Shown here one piece after another: positions 1 to 8,835 of a stretch of 64,000 bases of DNA (position 1 is the stretch's first letter; every line of letters starts with the position of its first letter). The notes below the pieces were generated by a model that was given only the letters and a program-made list of their open reading frames with translations, was not told the origin of the DNA and did not search any database. A program made the translations under genes and the position numbers. Origin of the DNA: Ga0077536 sp943370145 (GTDB lineage: Bacteria; Pseudomonadota; Gammaproteobacteria; Ga0077536); the NCBI GenBank assembly GCA_943370145.1, contig CALRPY020000006.1, positions 40,022 through 104,021 of the forward strand, in the 5' to 3' direction.

Positions 1-1
1 C

Positions 2-415
2 CTGACGAAGCGGCTGTCCGCGAGCGATGCGCCGATCGTCGTGCTGTTCCACATGGCGGCAATCCAGCTTCCGCTCGCACTGGGGCCGGCGCTCGTCGAC
101 TGGCGCCTGCCGTCGATGGCGGCCTGGCCCTGGATACTGACCGTGGGCCTGACGACGCTCGCGGCGCACTTCTGCATCACCCGCGCGCTGGCGCTGGCCG
201 ACGCCACGGTCGTCATCCCGCTCGATTTCCTGCGCCTGCCGCTCATCGCGCTCGTCGGCTACGCGTACTACCAGGAGACCATCGACTGGTGGGTGCTCGC
301 CGGCGCGTCGGTGATGGTGGCCGGGAACCTGTACAGCCTCCGCCGGGAAGCCGCTTCCGCGTCGAAGCGCTTGCCTGTACTGTCGCAGTCCACCAAGAGG
401 GGGGCACCGTCATGA
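2..415 (+). CDS. DMT-superfamily (EamA-type) transporter, C-terminal part
   Basis: The frame is open from base 2, so the start lies outside the window and about 137 residues are visible. The product is strongly hydrophobic, with several membrane segments (for example around LPSMAAWPWILTVGLTTLA and VVIPLDFLRLPLIALVGYAY). The late motif YYQETIDWWVLAGASVMVAG resembles the last helix pair of EamA drug/metabolite transporters, inner-membrane proteins that export small metabolites. The substrate cannot be told. The stop overlaps the ATG of the next gene (ATGA at 412-415), which suggests translational coupling. Confidence 0.8.
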   Translation: MTKRLSASDAPIVVLFHMAAIQLPLALGPALVDWRLPSMAAWPWILTVGLTTLAAHFCITRALALADATVVIPLDFLRLPLIALVGYAYYQETIDWWVLAGASVMVAGNLYSLRREAASASKRLPVLSQSTKRGAPS

Positions 416-903
416 AAAAAACAACCGATGAACTCGTCGCCGAGATGCTCGACCGCGAGGCGATCCGCGATCTGCCCGCTCGCTACTGCGACTGCGTCTG
501 GCGCGGCGACATCGACGCGCTCGTGCAGCTGTTCACAGAGGACGGCGCGTTCGTGATCAAGACCGCCGAGGGCGAGACCCGCGTGCAGGGTCGCGCCGCC
601 CTGATCGATTTCTACCGCGTGGGGCTCAAGCACCAGCAGCGGCCGCTGATCCACAATGTCGTCGTCGATCTGAAGCCGAAGGGCCGTGCGAGCGGTCGTT
701 GCTACGTCGATCTGCGCAGCGCCCGGCACAACATGGAACTGATGGGCGTCGGTCACTACGCCGACGAATACCGCAAGGTGCGCGGCAAGTGGATGTTCGA
801 AACCCGCAACTTCAATGCGGTCCGCGTCGACGAGGGTCCCGGCTCGGTCACCCGCCAGGCGCCCGGCGCCAGCGCCGCACGCCGGGCGCGCCGCGCGCAC
901 TGA
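412..903 (+). CDS. SnoaL-like / NTF2-fold protein
   Basis: The 163-residue product has the layout of the SnoaL-like cone fold. An N-terminal helix (REAIRDLPARYCDCVWRGD) is followed by LVQLFTEDGAFVI, an RVQGRAALIDFY helix and a C-terminal beta sheet with HYADEYRKVRGKWMFETRNF. Family members are small isomerases, dehydratases or hydroxylases, or have no known activity; the Asp/His site cannot be fixed by eye. The ATG overlaps the transporter stop and follows a GAGGGGGG stretch, which supports this start over longer in-frame extensions. The last 20 or so residues are Ala/Arg-rich and probably disordered. Confidence 0.8.
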   Translation: MKKTTDELVAEMLDREAIRDLPARYCDCVWRGDIDALVQLFTEDGAFVIKTAEGETRVQGRAALIDFYRVGLKHQQRPLIHNVVVDLKPKGRASGRCYVDLRSARHNMELMGVGHYADEYRKVRGKWMFETRNFNAVRVDEGPGSVTRQAPGASAARRARRAH

Positions 904-1122
904 TCTCCCCGCGTCCGCAAGCGGCGAAGGGAATCGGGCGTGCGGCCACGGGGCGCGCAAGACACGCCCGTGGCTTGCGCACACCGCCGACGGTCTTGCG
1001 CGGGCCTTCGCATCGGCCTTGGCGCGAGCCGCGGACCCGGCGCGCCGAACCGATCCACGTCAAGTAAGCCGCGCCGCATTGCGCCTAGGATGCGGGTACC
1101 GATCACGCAGGAGGGATTGAAC

Positions 1123-1338
1123 ATGAGCGATCGCGCAGTCATTCGCCGCCACGTCGGCGCGTTGCTCGCGGAGGCGAAGGAGACCGGCATCCCGGCCGAT
1201 GTCGTCGGCCGCATGCTGCTCGACGAGGTCGTCGAGTTGTGGCGCCAGCATCGCAGCATCGACGACATCGCCGCCGAGCTCCGCTACATGATCGACAACC
1301 TCGATCCGGATCAGGACTACCCGTTCATCCGGCCCTGA
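1123..1338 (+). CDS. small conserved-looking protein, function unknown
   Basis: This encodes a 71-residue acidic, mostly helical protein without a signal peptide or membrane segment. The ATG has a strong Shine-Dalgarno (GGAGGGA near 1110) at good spacing, and this decides the start over longer upstream frames. I do not recognise the family. Features seen are a helix with MLLDEVVELWRQH and a C-terminal DPDQDYPFIRP tail. It sits alone between the SnoaL-like gene and a repeat element and is probably transcribed on its own. It could be a small regulatory or adaptor protein, but nothing in the sequence proves it. Confidence 0.6.
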   Translation: MSDRAVIRRHVGALLAEAKETGIPADVVGRMLLDEVVELWRQHRSIDDIAAELRYMIDNLDPDQDYPFIRP

Positions 1339-1428
1339 ACTTCGCCTCCCCAAGGTCTCCGGGCGAGGGTCGTATCAACGTGGCGCCGTGCCGCCGGAGG
1401 CGCCCCTCACCCGCCGGCTTCGCCGTCG

Positions 1429-1452
1429 GCCTCTCCCGCGCGCGGGAGAGGC
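1429..1452. repeat. 24-bp perfect palindrome (REP-like hairpin)
   Basis: The sequence GCCTCTCCCGCG followed by its exact reverse complement forms a perfect palindrome in the spacer. The CCTCTCCCG half-motif recurs at 1471-1482, 21041 and 21081, so it belongs to the local repeat family rather than being a gene-specific terminator. No T-run follows. Confidence 0.7.
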
Positions 1453-1467
1453 GATGCAGCGCGAGAA

Positions 1468-1889
1468 TCTTCGCCTCTCCCGCACGCGCTGTCTCTTGGT
1501 CACATTCGGACGCGGGTGCCCGCGTCCACGTGCTGCTGGGCCACAGAGAACACCGAGATTAGACGAGTGGGGTTGAGCCAGCGGTCGACGGCATGGCCAT
1601 TGCCCGGACCACGCTCGAAAATGCGACTTCTCCATGTCCTCCGCGCCCTCCGTGGTGAAACCCGGCGTTGCCACGGCAACAGGCGCCGAATTTTGACCAA
1701 GAGCACGGAGGACACGGAGAAGAACGGTGAATTGCGGAATGCGCCTCTGCCGTGGCAATGCCGGCCGGGCGGCACCTGTCCACCCGATCCTCTCGGTGTT
1801 CTCGGTGTTCGGTGGCCCATCAAGGTCTGCACCCTGGTACCCGCGTCCAAATGTGACCAAGAGACAGCCCGTCCCGGGAGAGGTGAAGA
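1468..1889. mobile_element. inverted-repeat element, copy A (MITE-like)
   Basis: This non-coding element has imperfect terminal inverted repeats of about 40 bp. The inner 30 bp (GCTGTCTCTTGGTCACATT...) start at 1488 and are mirrored at 1839-1868 with a single mismatch. The outer TCTTCGCCTCTCCCG arm at 1468 is mirrored by CGGGAGAGGTGAAGA ending at 1889. Inside are nested smaller inverted repeats built from CACGGAGGACACGGAG and CTCGGTGTTC motifs, so the whole could fold into one long hairpin. A close copy in opposite orientation lies at 21094-21488. No transposase is encoded. The rest of the 1339-1927 gap holds only the palindrome at 1429. Confidence 0.75.
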
Positions 1890-1927
1890 AAGTCTTCAGT
1901 GTCGCGCCCCGTCCGCTGCAATGCGCC

Positions 1928-2566
1928 TCACTGGCCTGCATCGCGTACCAGCATCACGAGGTAGCTGCCGTCGTAGAACAGCGGCTGCCCGCGCGGCGGC
2001 AACAGCACGACGCGCGAGAACGCGGTCACGCCGACCCTGGCGACCGCCGTCCAGTACCAGCCTTCCTGGATGTTCGGCAGGGCGTGCGGGCCGGCGCCCG
2101 GCGCTGCCGACGTCGTCTGCGTGGCGACTGCCGCGAGTTCCGTGTAGGTCGGCAGGCGCCAGTCGCGGTGTCCGCAAAGCCCGGCCGCGTTGACGGCGTC
2201 GACGTAGGCCTCGGTGTTGCACGAGCGCCCGCGCATCAGTTCACGCACGCATTTCCCGCTCGTGGTGTCGCGGTAACCCGCGTAACCCCCGTTGGTCGCG
2301 GGATTGCCGTCGTAGGGTGTGTAGGTCCAGCGGCGGTCGCGCAGCCCGCCGTCCGCCGTCTTCACTTCCCAGGTGAGGCCCGTGCGTTCGTCCCGCGAGC
2401 AGGTCCAGGCGGCTTCCGGCGCCCCCGCCGCGAGCGCTGCGCCGTCAACGCCGAGGCGCGTGTAGGGGCCCGCCGTGCCGGCCGGGCCGCCCAGCAGGCA
2501 GCCGGCCGCGAGCGCGGCCGACCACGAACGCAAGGTCCGGGTGCGCCCCTCAGTGCGCGGACGCAT
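1928..2566 (-). CDS. secreted DUF1566 (Lcl C-terminal-like) protein
   Basis: The 212-residue product starts with Arg-rich residues and a hydrophobic stretch (LRSWSAALAAGCLLGGPAGTAG), so it is probably exported. The body has the DUF1566 signature: repeated Trp and Gly, WRLPTYTELAAVA, the DTGLTW-like RTGLTWEVK, and GWYWTA. Four or more Cys residues could form disulfides. The family occurs in many secreted or surface proteins and has no fixed activity. The Met at 2566 is preferred over 2584 because the signal region then fits better. Either start overlaps the end of the upstream propeller gene, which suggests a two-gene operon. Confidence 0.75.
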   Translation of the reverse strand: MRPRTEGRTRTLRSWSAALAAGCLLGGPAGTAGPYTRLGVDGAALAAGAPEAAWTCSRDERTGLTWEVKTADGGLRDRRWTYTPYDGNPATNGGYAGYRDTTSGKCVRELMRGRSCNTEAYVDAVNAAGLCGHRDWRLPTYTELAAVATQTTSAAPGAGPHALPNIQEGWYWTAVARVGVTAFSRVVLLPPRGQPLFYDGSYLVMLVRDAGQ

Positions 2567-4286
2567 CGGCCGCGGCGAGTGCACTGGCCGTCGACGGACC
2601 CGGGTCGATGCAGATCAGCTCCGGCACGCCGCCTTCGAGCGCCGCGGCGGGAATCGGATTGTTCGACGTGCAGGCCCAGCCTTCCTTGGTGAAGCTGAAG
2701 TCGCGCGTGTAGGTGCCCTTCGTCGGCATCGGGTAGGCGACGAAGCGCTTCTCCCTGGGCAGGAAGCGCCACGACACGTCGAGCATCGTGTCGTTGACCC
2801 AGACTTCCTGCGTCACCGGGTTCACGGCGAGCGCATAGGGCGCCGCGATTTCGCCGGGCGCATATTCCGGAAGCTTGTGGATCTCGGCCTTCCACTGCGC
2901 GACGTCGATCGCCGCAATCGCGCCGTCCGAAAAGCCGGCGACCCACAGCGTGCCCGCGGCGTCGAAGCGCATGCGGCGCGGCCCGCGCACCGGCGAATCG
3001 TATTCTGTGACCTCGAGGGTCTTCGGATCGATGCGCCCGATCTTGTCCGACGCCAGTTTCGAGTACCACACGCCGCCATCCAGCGGGCTGACGTCCACGC
3101 CGTAGGGGACGGTCGTGCCCGGCGTGCTGAGCGAAGGCGTGTCGGGCAGGTTGATCACCTTCGACTCGCCGGTCTTCGGATCGAAGCGGCCGACCTGGTT
3201 CGAGAATGCGATGCTGAACCAGACGATGCCTTCCTTGTCCGCGCGCACGGTGTGCGGGTACAGCGAATTGCCGCCCACCGCATGGCTCTTGAACGAACGG
3301 GTGCGCGGATCGAAGACCGTGACGGCGGAGCCGATGGAATCCGTCATGTAGATGTTGCCGTCCGGTCCCTCGACGAGGCTGTGCGGTGCGCGGGCGATGG
3401 TCAGGCCGTAGGGCGCGGGCAGCCCGCGCTTCGTGAACTCGCCGCCGGGACCGGCGCCCTCGTCGGGCAGCTTGAGATGCACCGTCTCGCCGGTCTTCAG
3501 ATCGGTCTCGAGCACTTCGCCACCGAACATGTCCGACATGTAGACCTTGTCGTAGCGGTGCGAATACTCGGCATCGTGCGGCACGACGCTGCCGGGCAGC
3601 TTCCACACGTGGACCTTCGCCTGGTAGATGAGCGGATCGGTCGGCACGACCGGCTTCGAGGTCGCGAGCCTGCCGTCGAAGGCCTGCGCGAGCATCGCCG
3701 ACCGATGCTTGATCGATTCCATGTCCGCGTTCGCGAGGTAGCCGTGCATGCGTTGCACCGACGGCACCCAGCCCTCGGCCGGACGTTGCCAGCGCGTGAA
3801 CTCGTTGCCGAGCTGGTGGCAGGTGAGGCAATCGCGCGCGAAGTTGCCGCGCGAGTACGGTGCCTGCTCGTCCTTGTCGAAGGCGATCAGCGAGAAGTGC
3901 GACAGCGCCGGATGGTCGTCGGACAGCGCCTTCGGATCGGTCAGCGGCGTCAGTGCGACGTCCTGTTTCAGCGTGTCGCTGGCGCCGATTTCGAGCGGGC
4001 GCAGGTCGTCCTTGTGGTAGCGTTTGCGCACGCGCAGTTCGAGCTTGCCGTCGAGCTTCGTCGTCATGGCGTAATGACCGCCGGCGTCGGTGTAGACGGA
4101 TTCCATGATCCCCTGCGGGCTCGACAGGCTCACGATCGCGCCGTCGACCGCGGCGCCGTTGGCGGTCACGGTGCCGGCAATGCTGCCGGCGTGGGCGGCG
4201 CCCGCCGCCGCGACGAGCAGCGGCAGGGACAGGGCGATGGGCCCGAATGACGGAACGGGGCGGCGCCCCTTCGAACTGGCTTGCAT
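2550..4286 (-). CDS. Vgb/NHL-type beta-propeller protein with carboxypeptidase-like N-domain and CXXCH heme motif
   Basis: A signal peptide (residues 1-33, ending AAAGAAHA) precedes a carboxypeptidase-regulatory-like beta-sandwich (about 34-115). Residues C153-xx-C156-H157 (CLTCHQ) form a c-type heme-binding motif. Residues 225-560 are a propeller with repeated blades of the virginiamycin-B-lyase (Vgb) type, such as GPDGNIYMTDSIG and DKEGIVWFS. The ATG at 4286 follows GGGGAG at good spacing; longer in-frame starts lack this. The combination points to a periplasmic redox or lyase-like protein. Antibiotic cleavage activity cannot be inferred from the fold alone. Confidence 0.75.
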   Translation of the reverse strand: MQASSKGRRPVPSFGPIALSLPLLVAAAGAAHAGSIAGTVTANGAAVDGAIVSLSSPQGIMESVYTDAGGHYAMTTKLDGKLELRVRKRYHKDDLRPLEIGASDTLKQDVALTPLTDPKALSDDHPALSHFSLIAFDKDEQAPYSRGNFARDCLTCHQLGNEFTRWQRPAEGWVPSVQRMHGYLANADMESIKHRSAMLAQAFDGRLATSKPVVPTDPLIYQAKVHVWKLPGSVVPHDAEYSHRYDKVYMSDMFGGEVLETDLKTGETVHLKLPDEGAGPGGEFTKRGLPAPYGLTIARAPHSLVEGPDGNIYMTDSIGSAVTVFDPRTRSFKSHAVGGNSLYPHTVRADKEGIVWFSIAFSNQVGRFDPKTGESKVINLPDTPSLSTPGTTVPYGVDVSPLDGGVWYSKLASDKIGRIDPKTLEVTEYDSPVRGPRRMRFDAAGTLWVAGFSDGAIAAIDVAQWKAEIHKLPEYAPGEIAAPYALAVNPVTQEVWVNDTMLDVSWRFLPREKRFVAYPMPTKGTYTRDFSFTKEGWACTSNNPIPAAALEGGVPELICIDPGPSTASALAAADASAH

Positions 4287-4460
4287 GATGAGCTCCCCGG
4301 GCGTGGCGCCGTCTGGGCGGCGGCCGCGACCACAATCGTTGTTATGCCGTCGGCATGGACGGTGCACGTGAGCGGGGTTTCGCCGTACCGCTCGCGAATC
4401 GCCAGCTAACTTAGCGCAAAGGCTGGCTGGCCGTCATCGGGCCCGGTTAGTCTGTCGCCC

Positions 4461-6494
4461 ATGAGTGCCCAAAGCGTTCCGCCCCACCTGTTCGACGCCG
4501 ACGGCCGGCCGCTCGCCGCGCCCGCGCCGCGCCGCCGCTGGCCGGTGTTCGCCGGCGTCTTCGTCCTCGCGCTCGCGCTCGGGCTGGCGTTCACCTTGCT
4601 GCGCCCGGCCGTTTATCGCAGTGCGGCAACGCTGCTCGTCGAGGCGCCGGCGAATCCTGGCCGCCCGCTCGCGACGCTCACGCCCGATGCCGCGCTCGCG
4701 CTGCTGGCGCCGACGACCAGCCCCGCGCAACTGCTCGCCACCGAGCAGCAGCGCCTGCTCGCGGCGCCGCTGCTGCAGCAGGTCGCGAATGAATTCGCTG
4801 CCGGGCTCGCCGAGGTCGACGCCGCCGCCGGTCCGCTCGCGACCCTGCAGGCGATGGTCGCCGTCGAATTCGATGCGGCCACCAGCCTCATCGATGTCGC
4901 ACTCGAAGGACCGGATCCGGAACTCCAGCAGCGCGTGCTCGAACGCTGGCTCGAGCACTACCAGGCAACGCGTGTCGAGAGCACGACGCAGGTACGCGAT
5001 GCGGACGATGCGTCCCTGCGCGACCAGCTTGCGGCGCTGGACGGGCGCATTGCCGGGCAGCGCGCCCGGATCGACGAATTTCGCGAGACCCACGGCATCG
5101 TGTCCGAGGCGCGCGACGACAACCGCGACGCCGCGAAGCTGAAGGGGCTCAACGAATCGATCAACGTCGCGGAGGACGAAGAGATGCGGGCGGCCGCGCG
5201 CCTCGCCGCCGTGCAGCGTGCGCTCGAAGCCGGGGAGCCCGTCACCCAGGGCCAGGACCGCGCGGCAATCGAACGGCTGGAGGAGCGGATTGCCGCCCTG
5301 CGCGACCAGGTGCGCGCGCAGGGCGACAAGTACACCGAGAAGTTCGCGGCCATCGCGCCGGAGATCACCGCCGCGCGCAAGGATCTCGCACAGGCCGAGG
5401 CCGACCTCGACGCCATGAAGGCGCAGGCGGACGCCGATGTCCTGAGCCAGGCACAGACCGATCTCGCCGCGGCGCGCGAGGCCAAGGCCGCGCTCGAGCA
5501 GCAGCAGGCCGCGCTCAGGACCCGCCTGACGTCTTTCAGTCGCCGCTTCGAGGAACTGGAGGCGCTGCGGGGCGAGTTGGCGGAACTCGAGGCGCAGGCC
5601 GCGCCGCTGCGCGAACGCCTGGTCCGTTCGGAGGTCGCGGCGGGCGAACTCGAACCCAGGGTGTCCGTGCTCGCCGCCCCGGCGACGCCCGCCCGCCCGG
5701 TGCGCCCGGCCTACCTGCGTGACGCCGGGTTCGCGCTTGCCGCGTCCTTAGTGTTCGCGTGGCTGGCGACGCTGTTCTACGAGTTCCTGACCCGCGCGCC
5801 GGCCGCGGCGACGCCGCCCGCGGATCTGCAACCGCGCATCTACTCGATGAACACCCAGCTGTATCCGCCGCCGGGCGCGCTCGCGCTGCCGCCCGGCGCA
5901 CCGCTGCCGGCGCTGACGGCCATGGCCCCGCAGGCATTGCTCGCGGCACCCGCGGCACGCGAACTGTCACCGGCCGAGGTCGTCGCGCTGCTCGCCGCCG
6001 GCGATGACACCGCGCGACTCGCGATCGCGCTGGTGCTGCTCGGCGTCACGGGCGAAGAACTCGTCGCGCTGCGCATCGACGACCTCGTGTCCGGCGATGA
6101 ATTGCGCGTCGGCCGGCCGCCGCGCGTGCTCCTGCTGCCGCCGAACATCGCGGCGCTCGCCGCGCGCAGCGTGGCGGGCCGGGCCGCGGACAGCGCGCTC
6201 GTCGGCCGCGCCGCCGATGCGCCGTTCTCGGTCGCCGATCTGCAGGGCACCCTGACCTACGTGGCCCATGACGCGGGCCTGTCGCGGCCCGGGGAGATCA
6301 CCGTCGAGACGCTGCGCCATACCTGCTTCGCGTGGCTGGTGCGTCAGGGCCTCCGGCTCGGCGAACTGCCGCGGGTCGGCGGGGCGCTCCCGCCGTCCGT
6401 GATCGCGTCCTATGCGGTGTTCGCGCCACCCGGGGCGGGGCTGTCGCTGGAGCAGATTCCGCACGTCTATCCGGCCCTCGCCACGGTGGCCTGA
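4461..6494 (+). CDS. Wzz/GumC-like chain-length determinant fused to a degenerate tyrosine-recombinase-like domain
   Basis: The 677-residue product has a membrane helix at 27-47, a periplasmic Wzz-like region, a long coiled coil (about 180-400) and a second helix at 422-444, the layout of polysaccharide co-polymerases. It carries no Walker kinase domain. Instead, residues 502-655 resemble the catalytic domain of tyrosine recombinases: GVTGEELVALRIDDL matches the TGLRxSELLALRWxDI box, ETLRHTCFAWLVRQG matches HDLRHTFAT, and VGG...SYAVF matches LGH...Y. The first catalytic Arg is Thr530, the His positions are Glu616 and Gly641, while Arg619 and Tyr651 remain. Recombination activity is therefore unlikely, and the domain may have a structural or binding role. 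No capsule genes lie nearby. Confidence 0.75.
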   Translation: MSAQSVPPHLFDADGRPLAAPAPRRRWPVFAGVFVLALALGLAFTLLRPAVYRSAATLLVEAPANPGRPLATLTPDAALALLAPTTSPAQLLATEQQRLLAAPLLQQVANEFAAGLAEVDAAAGPLATLQAMVAVEFDAATSLIDVALEGPDPELQQRVLERWLEHYQATRVESTTQVRDADDASLRDQLAALDGRIAGQRARIDEFRETHGIVSEARDDNRDAAKLKGLNESINVAEDEEMRAAARLAAVQRALEAGEPVTQGQDRAAIERLEERIAALRDQVRAQGDKYTEKFAAIAPEITAARKDLAQAEADLDAMKAQADADVLSQAQTDLAAAREAKAALEQQQAALRTRLTSFSRRFEELEALRGELAELEAQAAPLRERLVRSEVAAGELEPRVSVLAAPATPARPVRPAYLRDAGFALAASLVFAWLATLFYEFLTRAPAAATPPADLQPRIYSMNTQLYPPPGALALPPGAPLPALTAMAPQALLAAPAARELSPAEVVALLAAGDDTARLAIALVLLGVTGEELVALRIDDLVSGDELRVGRPPRVLLLPPNIAALAARSVAGRAADSALVGRAADAPFSVADLQGTLTYVAHDAGLSRPGEITVETLRHTCFAWLVRQGLRLGELPRVGGALPPSVIASYAVFAPPGAGLSLEQIPHVYPALATVA

Positions 6495-6556
6495 ACGCAG
6501 CCACGCTCGGCTACACTAGGCCGTCGGCCCTACTTCACCAGCAAAGGAGCACCCGC

Positions 6557-8110
6557 ATGAATGGCGCTGAAGCGCTGATCGACACCCTCGTGCGCAGCGG
6601 CATCGAACTCTGCCTCGCGAATCCGGGCACTTCCGAAATGCAGCTGGTATCCGCGATTGACAAGGTGCCCGGCATGCGACCGGTGCTTGCGCTGTTCGAA
6701 GGCGTCGTGACCGGTGCGGCCGACGGTTACGCGCGCATGGCGGGCAAGCCGGCCTGCACGCTGCTGCACCTCGGGCCCGGGCTCGCGAACGGGATCGCGA
6801 ACCTGCACAACGCGCAGAAGGCCTTCTCGCCGGTCATCAACGTCGTCGGCGACCACGCGACCTATCACCGCCGGTACGACACCCCGCTGAATGCGGACCT
6901 CGAGGGCATGGCGCGACCCGTGTCGCACTGGCTGGAGTCCGCGCGCACGCCGACGGCGCTCGCCGAGCTCGGCGCGCAGGCGGTCGTCGAGGCGGGACTC
7001 GTGCCGGGCCGCGTCGCCACCCTCGTCGCACCGGCCGATTCCGCGTGGACCGACCTGCCCGCGGACTTCTCGCCGGTCGCCGCGCGCAGGCCCCCGGCGC
7101 TGCCGCGCGTGCCGGCGTCCACGGTCGATGAGGCCGCGCGCGCGATTCGCGCCGCGAAGAGGCCGATGCTGCTGCTTGGCGGCGAAGCGCTGGTCGGCGA
7201 GTCCCTGTTCAACGCGGGCCGCATCGCGGCGCGCTGCGGCCTGCGCCTGCACGCCGAGACCTTCAACCGCCGCGTGCAGCGCGGCGCAGGCCGCCTGCCC
7301 CTGGTGTTCGTGCCCTACCGCGGCGAACTGGCGCTGGAACTGATGGACGGCATCGACCTCATGGTGCTGGTCGGCGCGCGCTCGCCGTGCGCGTTCTTCG
7401 CCTATCCGAACAAACCCAGCGAGCTGATTCCGCCCGGTTGTCGCGTGCTGCCGCTCGCGCGCCCGACCGACGACGTCGCCGCCGCGCTGGCCGGGCTCGC
7501 GACCGCGCTCGACGCCGACGGCAGCGAGCCGTCGCGACAGGCGCTGCACCTGCCGGCCGTGGAGCCCGGCGCACTCGATACGCGCAAGATTGCCCAGGTC
7601 GTCGCGCGCCGCCTGCCTGAAAACGCCATCGTCATCGACGAGGCGATCACCGGCTCGCTGCCGGCGCAGCAGGCGACGATCGGCTGCCCGCCGCACGACT
7701 GGATCCAGCTCTGTGGCGGCTCCATCGGCAACGGCCTGCCGCTCGCGGTCGGCGCGGCGCTGGGCGCACCGGGGCGCAAGGTGATCTGCCTCGAGGGCGA
7801 CGGCAGTGCGATGTACACGGCGCAGGCGCTGTGGACGATGGCGCGCGAAGGCCTGGACGTGATCAGCATCATCTACGCGAATCGCAACTATGCGATCCTG
7901 AATTTCGAGCTTGAGCGGGTGGGTGCCGGGACGCCGGGCGCGCGTGCGCGCTCGATGCTGAACATCGGTAATCCCGCCCTGGACTGGGTGGCACTCGCCC
8001 GCGGCATGGGCGTGGACGGCGTGCGGGTCGACACCGCCGAGGCCCTCGATGCCGCGCTTTCCCGCGCGCTCGCGGCGCCGGGGCCGCACCTCATCGAAGC
8101 GGTGTTCTGA
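6557..8110 (+). CDS. thiamine diphosphate-dependent enzyme, acetolactate synthase large-subunit-like
   Basis: The 517-residue product has the three-domain layout of TPP decarboxylases and synthases. The N-terminal pyrimidine-binding domain has the activating Glu48 (LALFEGVVTGAADGYARM). A central Rossmann-like domain lies around 190-330. The C-terminal diphosphate domain has GDGS at 414-417 and the second metal ligand Asn442. An AAGGAGC Shine-Dalgarno lies just upstream of the ATG. The sequence looks closer to the acetolactate synthase-like / benzoylformate decarboxylase-like subgroup than to IlvB, and no small regulatory subunit is adjacent. The actual 2-oxoacid substrate is unknown. Confidence 0.85.
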   Translation: MNGAEALIDTLVRSGIELCLANPGTSEMQLVSAIDKVPGMRPVLALFEGVVTGAADGYARMAGKPACTLLHLGPGLANGIANLHNAQKAFSPVINVVGDHATYHRRYDTPLNADLEGMARPVSHWLESARTPTALAELGAQAVVEAGLVPGRVATLVAPADSAWTDLPADFSPVAARRPPALPRVPASTVDEAARAIRAAKRPMLLLGGEALVGESLFNAGRIAARCGLRLHAETFNRRVQRGAGRLPLVFVPYRGELALELMDGIDLMVLVGARSPCAFFAYPNKPSELIPPGCRVLPLARPTDDVAAALAGLATALDADGSEPSRQALHLPAVEPGALDTRKIAQVVARRLPENAIVIDEAITGSLPAQQATIGCPPHDWIQLCGGSIGNGLPLAVGAALGAPGRKVICLEGDGSAMYTAQALWTMAREGLDVISIIYANRNYAILNFELERVGAGTPGARARSMLNIGNPALDWVALARGMGVDGVRVDTAEALDAALSRALAAPGPHLIEAVF

Positions 8111-8225
8111 ACGGAATCATGGGCCGGCTTGCGCTTTGCGCAGCCGGTCCCCACCTGGAAAACAGCGGCGGTGTGCGGGGTGTCGCGCTGCCCGCGTGGT
8201 CTGTTTCCAGTCCAAGGAGGATGCG

Positions 8226-8831
8226 ATGTCGCTGATCAAACCGTGGACCGTGCTGTTGCTCGTGCTCGCGCTGCCGCTGGGCGGCTGCGGTTACAACACG
8301 CTGCAGAGCACCGATGAAGCCATCAAGGCGCAGTGGGCGGAAGTGCTGAACCAGTACCAGCGCCGCGCCGACCTGATTCCCAATCTCGTCAAGACGGTGG
8401 AGGCCTTCGCGCGGCAGGAGCGGGAGGTGATCGTGGGGGTCACGGAGGCGCGCGCGAAGGTCGGCGGCCTCCAGGCGACGCCGGCCCTCGTCGACGACCC
8501 GGCGGCCTTCCAGAAATTCCAGGCCGCGCAGGGCGAGCTGTCCAGCGCGCTGTCGCGGCTGCTCGTCGTCTCCGAGCGCTACCCGGATTTGAAATCCGAC
8601 GCGAACTTCCGCGACCTCCAGGCCCAGCTCGAGGGCACGGAGAACCGCATCGCCGTCGCCCGCAAGCGCTACATCGAGGCCGTGCAGGAATACAACACCA
8701 CCGTGCGCCGCTTTCCGTCGAACCTGACGGCGATGGTGTTCGGCTACGCCACGAAGCCGAGCTTCACCGTGGAGAACGAGGCCGCGCTCGCGAAGCCGCC
8801 CGAGGTTCAATTCGACACCGGGACGCGCTGA
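8226..8831 (+). CDS. lemA: LemA family lipoprotein
   Basis: The 201-residue product starts with a lipoprotein signal (LALPLGGC, Cys21), followed by the conserved LemA features: YNTLQSTDEAIKAQWAEVLN, QRRADLIPNLVKTVEAFA and the late YNTTVRRFPSNL. LemA proteins are helical envelope proteins of unclear function that commonly sit beside TPM-domain proteins, as here. A strong AAGGAGG precedes the ATG. The next two genes follow with a 4-bp gap and a 1-bp overlap, so the three form an operon. Confidence 0.92.
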   Translation: MSLIKPWTVLLLVLALPLGGCGYNTLQSTDEAIKAQWAEVLNQYQRRADLIPNLVKTVEAFARQEREVIVGVTEARAKVGGLQATPALVDDPAAFQKFQAAQGELSSALSRLLVVSERYPDLKSDANFRDLQAQLEGTENRIAVARKRYIEAVQEYNTTVRRFPSNLTAMVFGYATKPSFTVENEAALAKPPEVQFDTGTR

Positions 8832-8835
8832 GCCC

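Noticed and set aside
4461..6494. Active integrase or integron integrase
   Set aside because: The first Arg and both His of the catalytic set are missing and the N-terminal half is a membrane co-polymerase.
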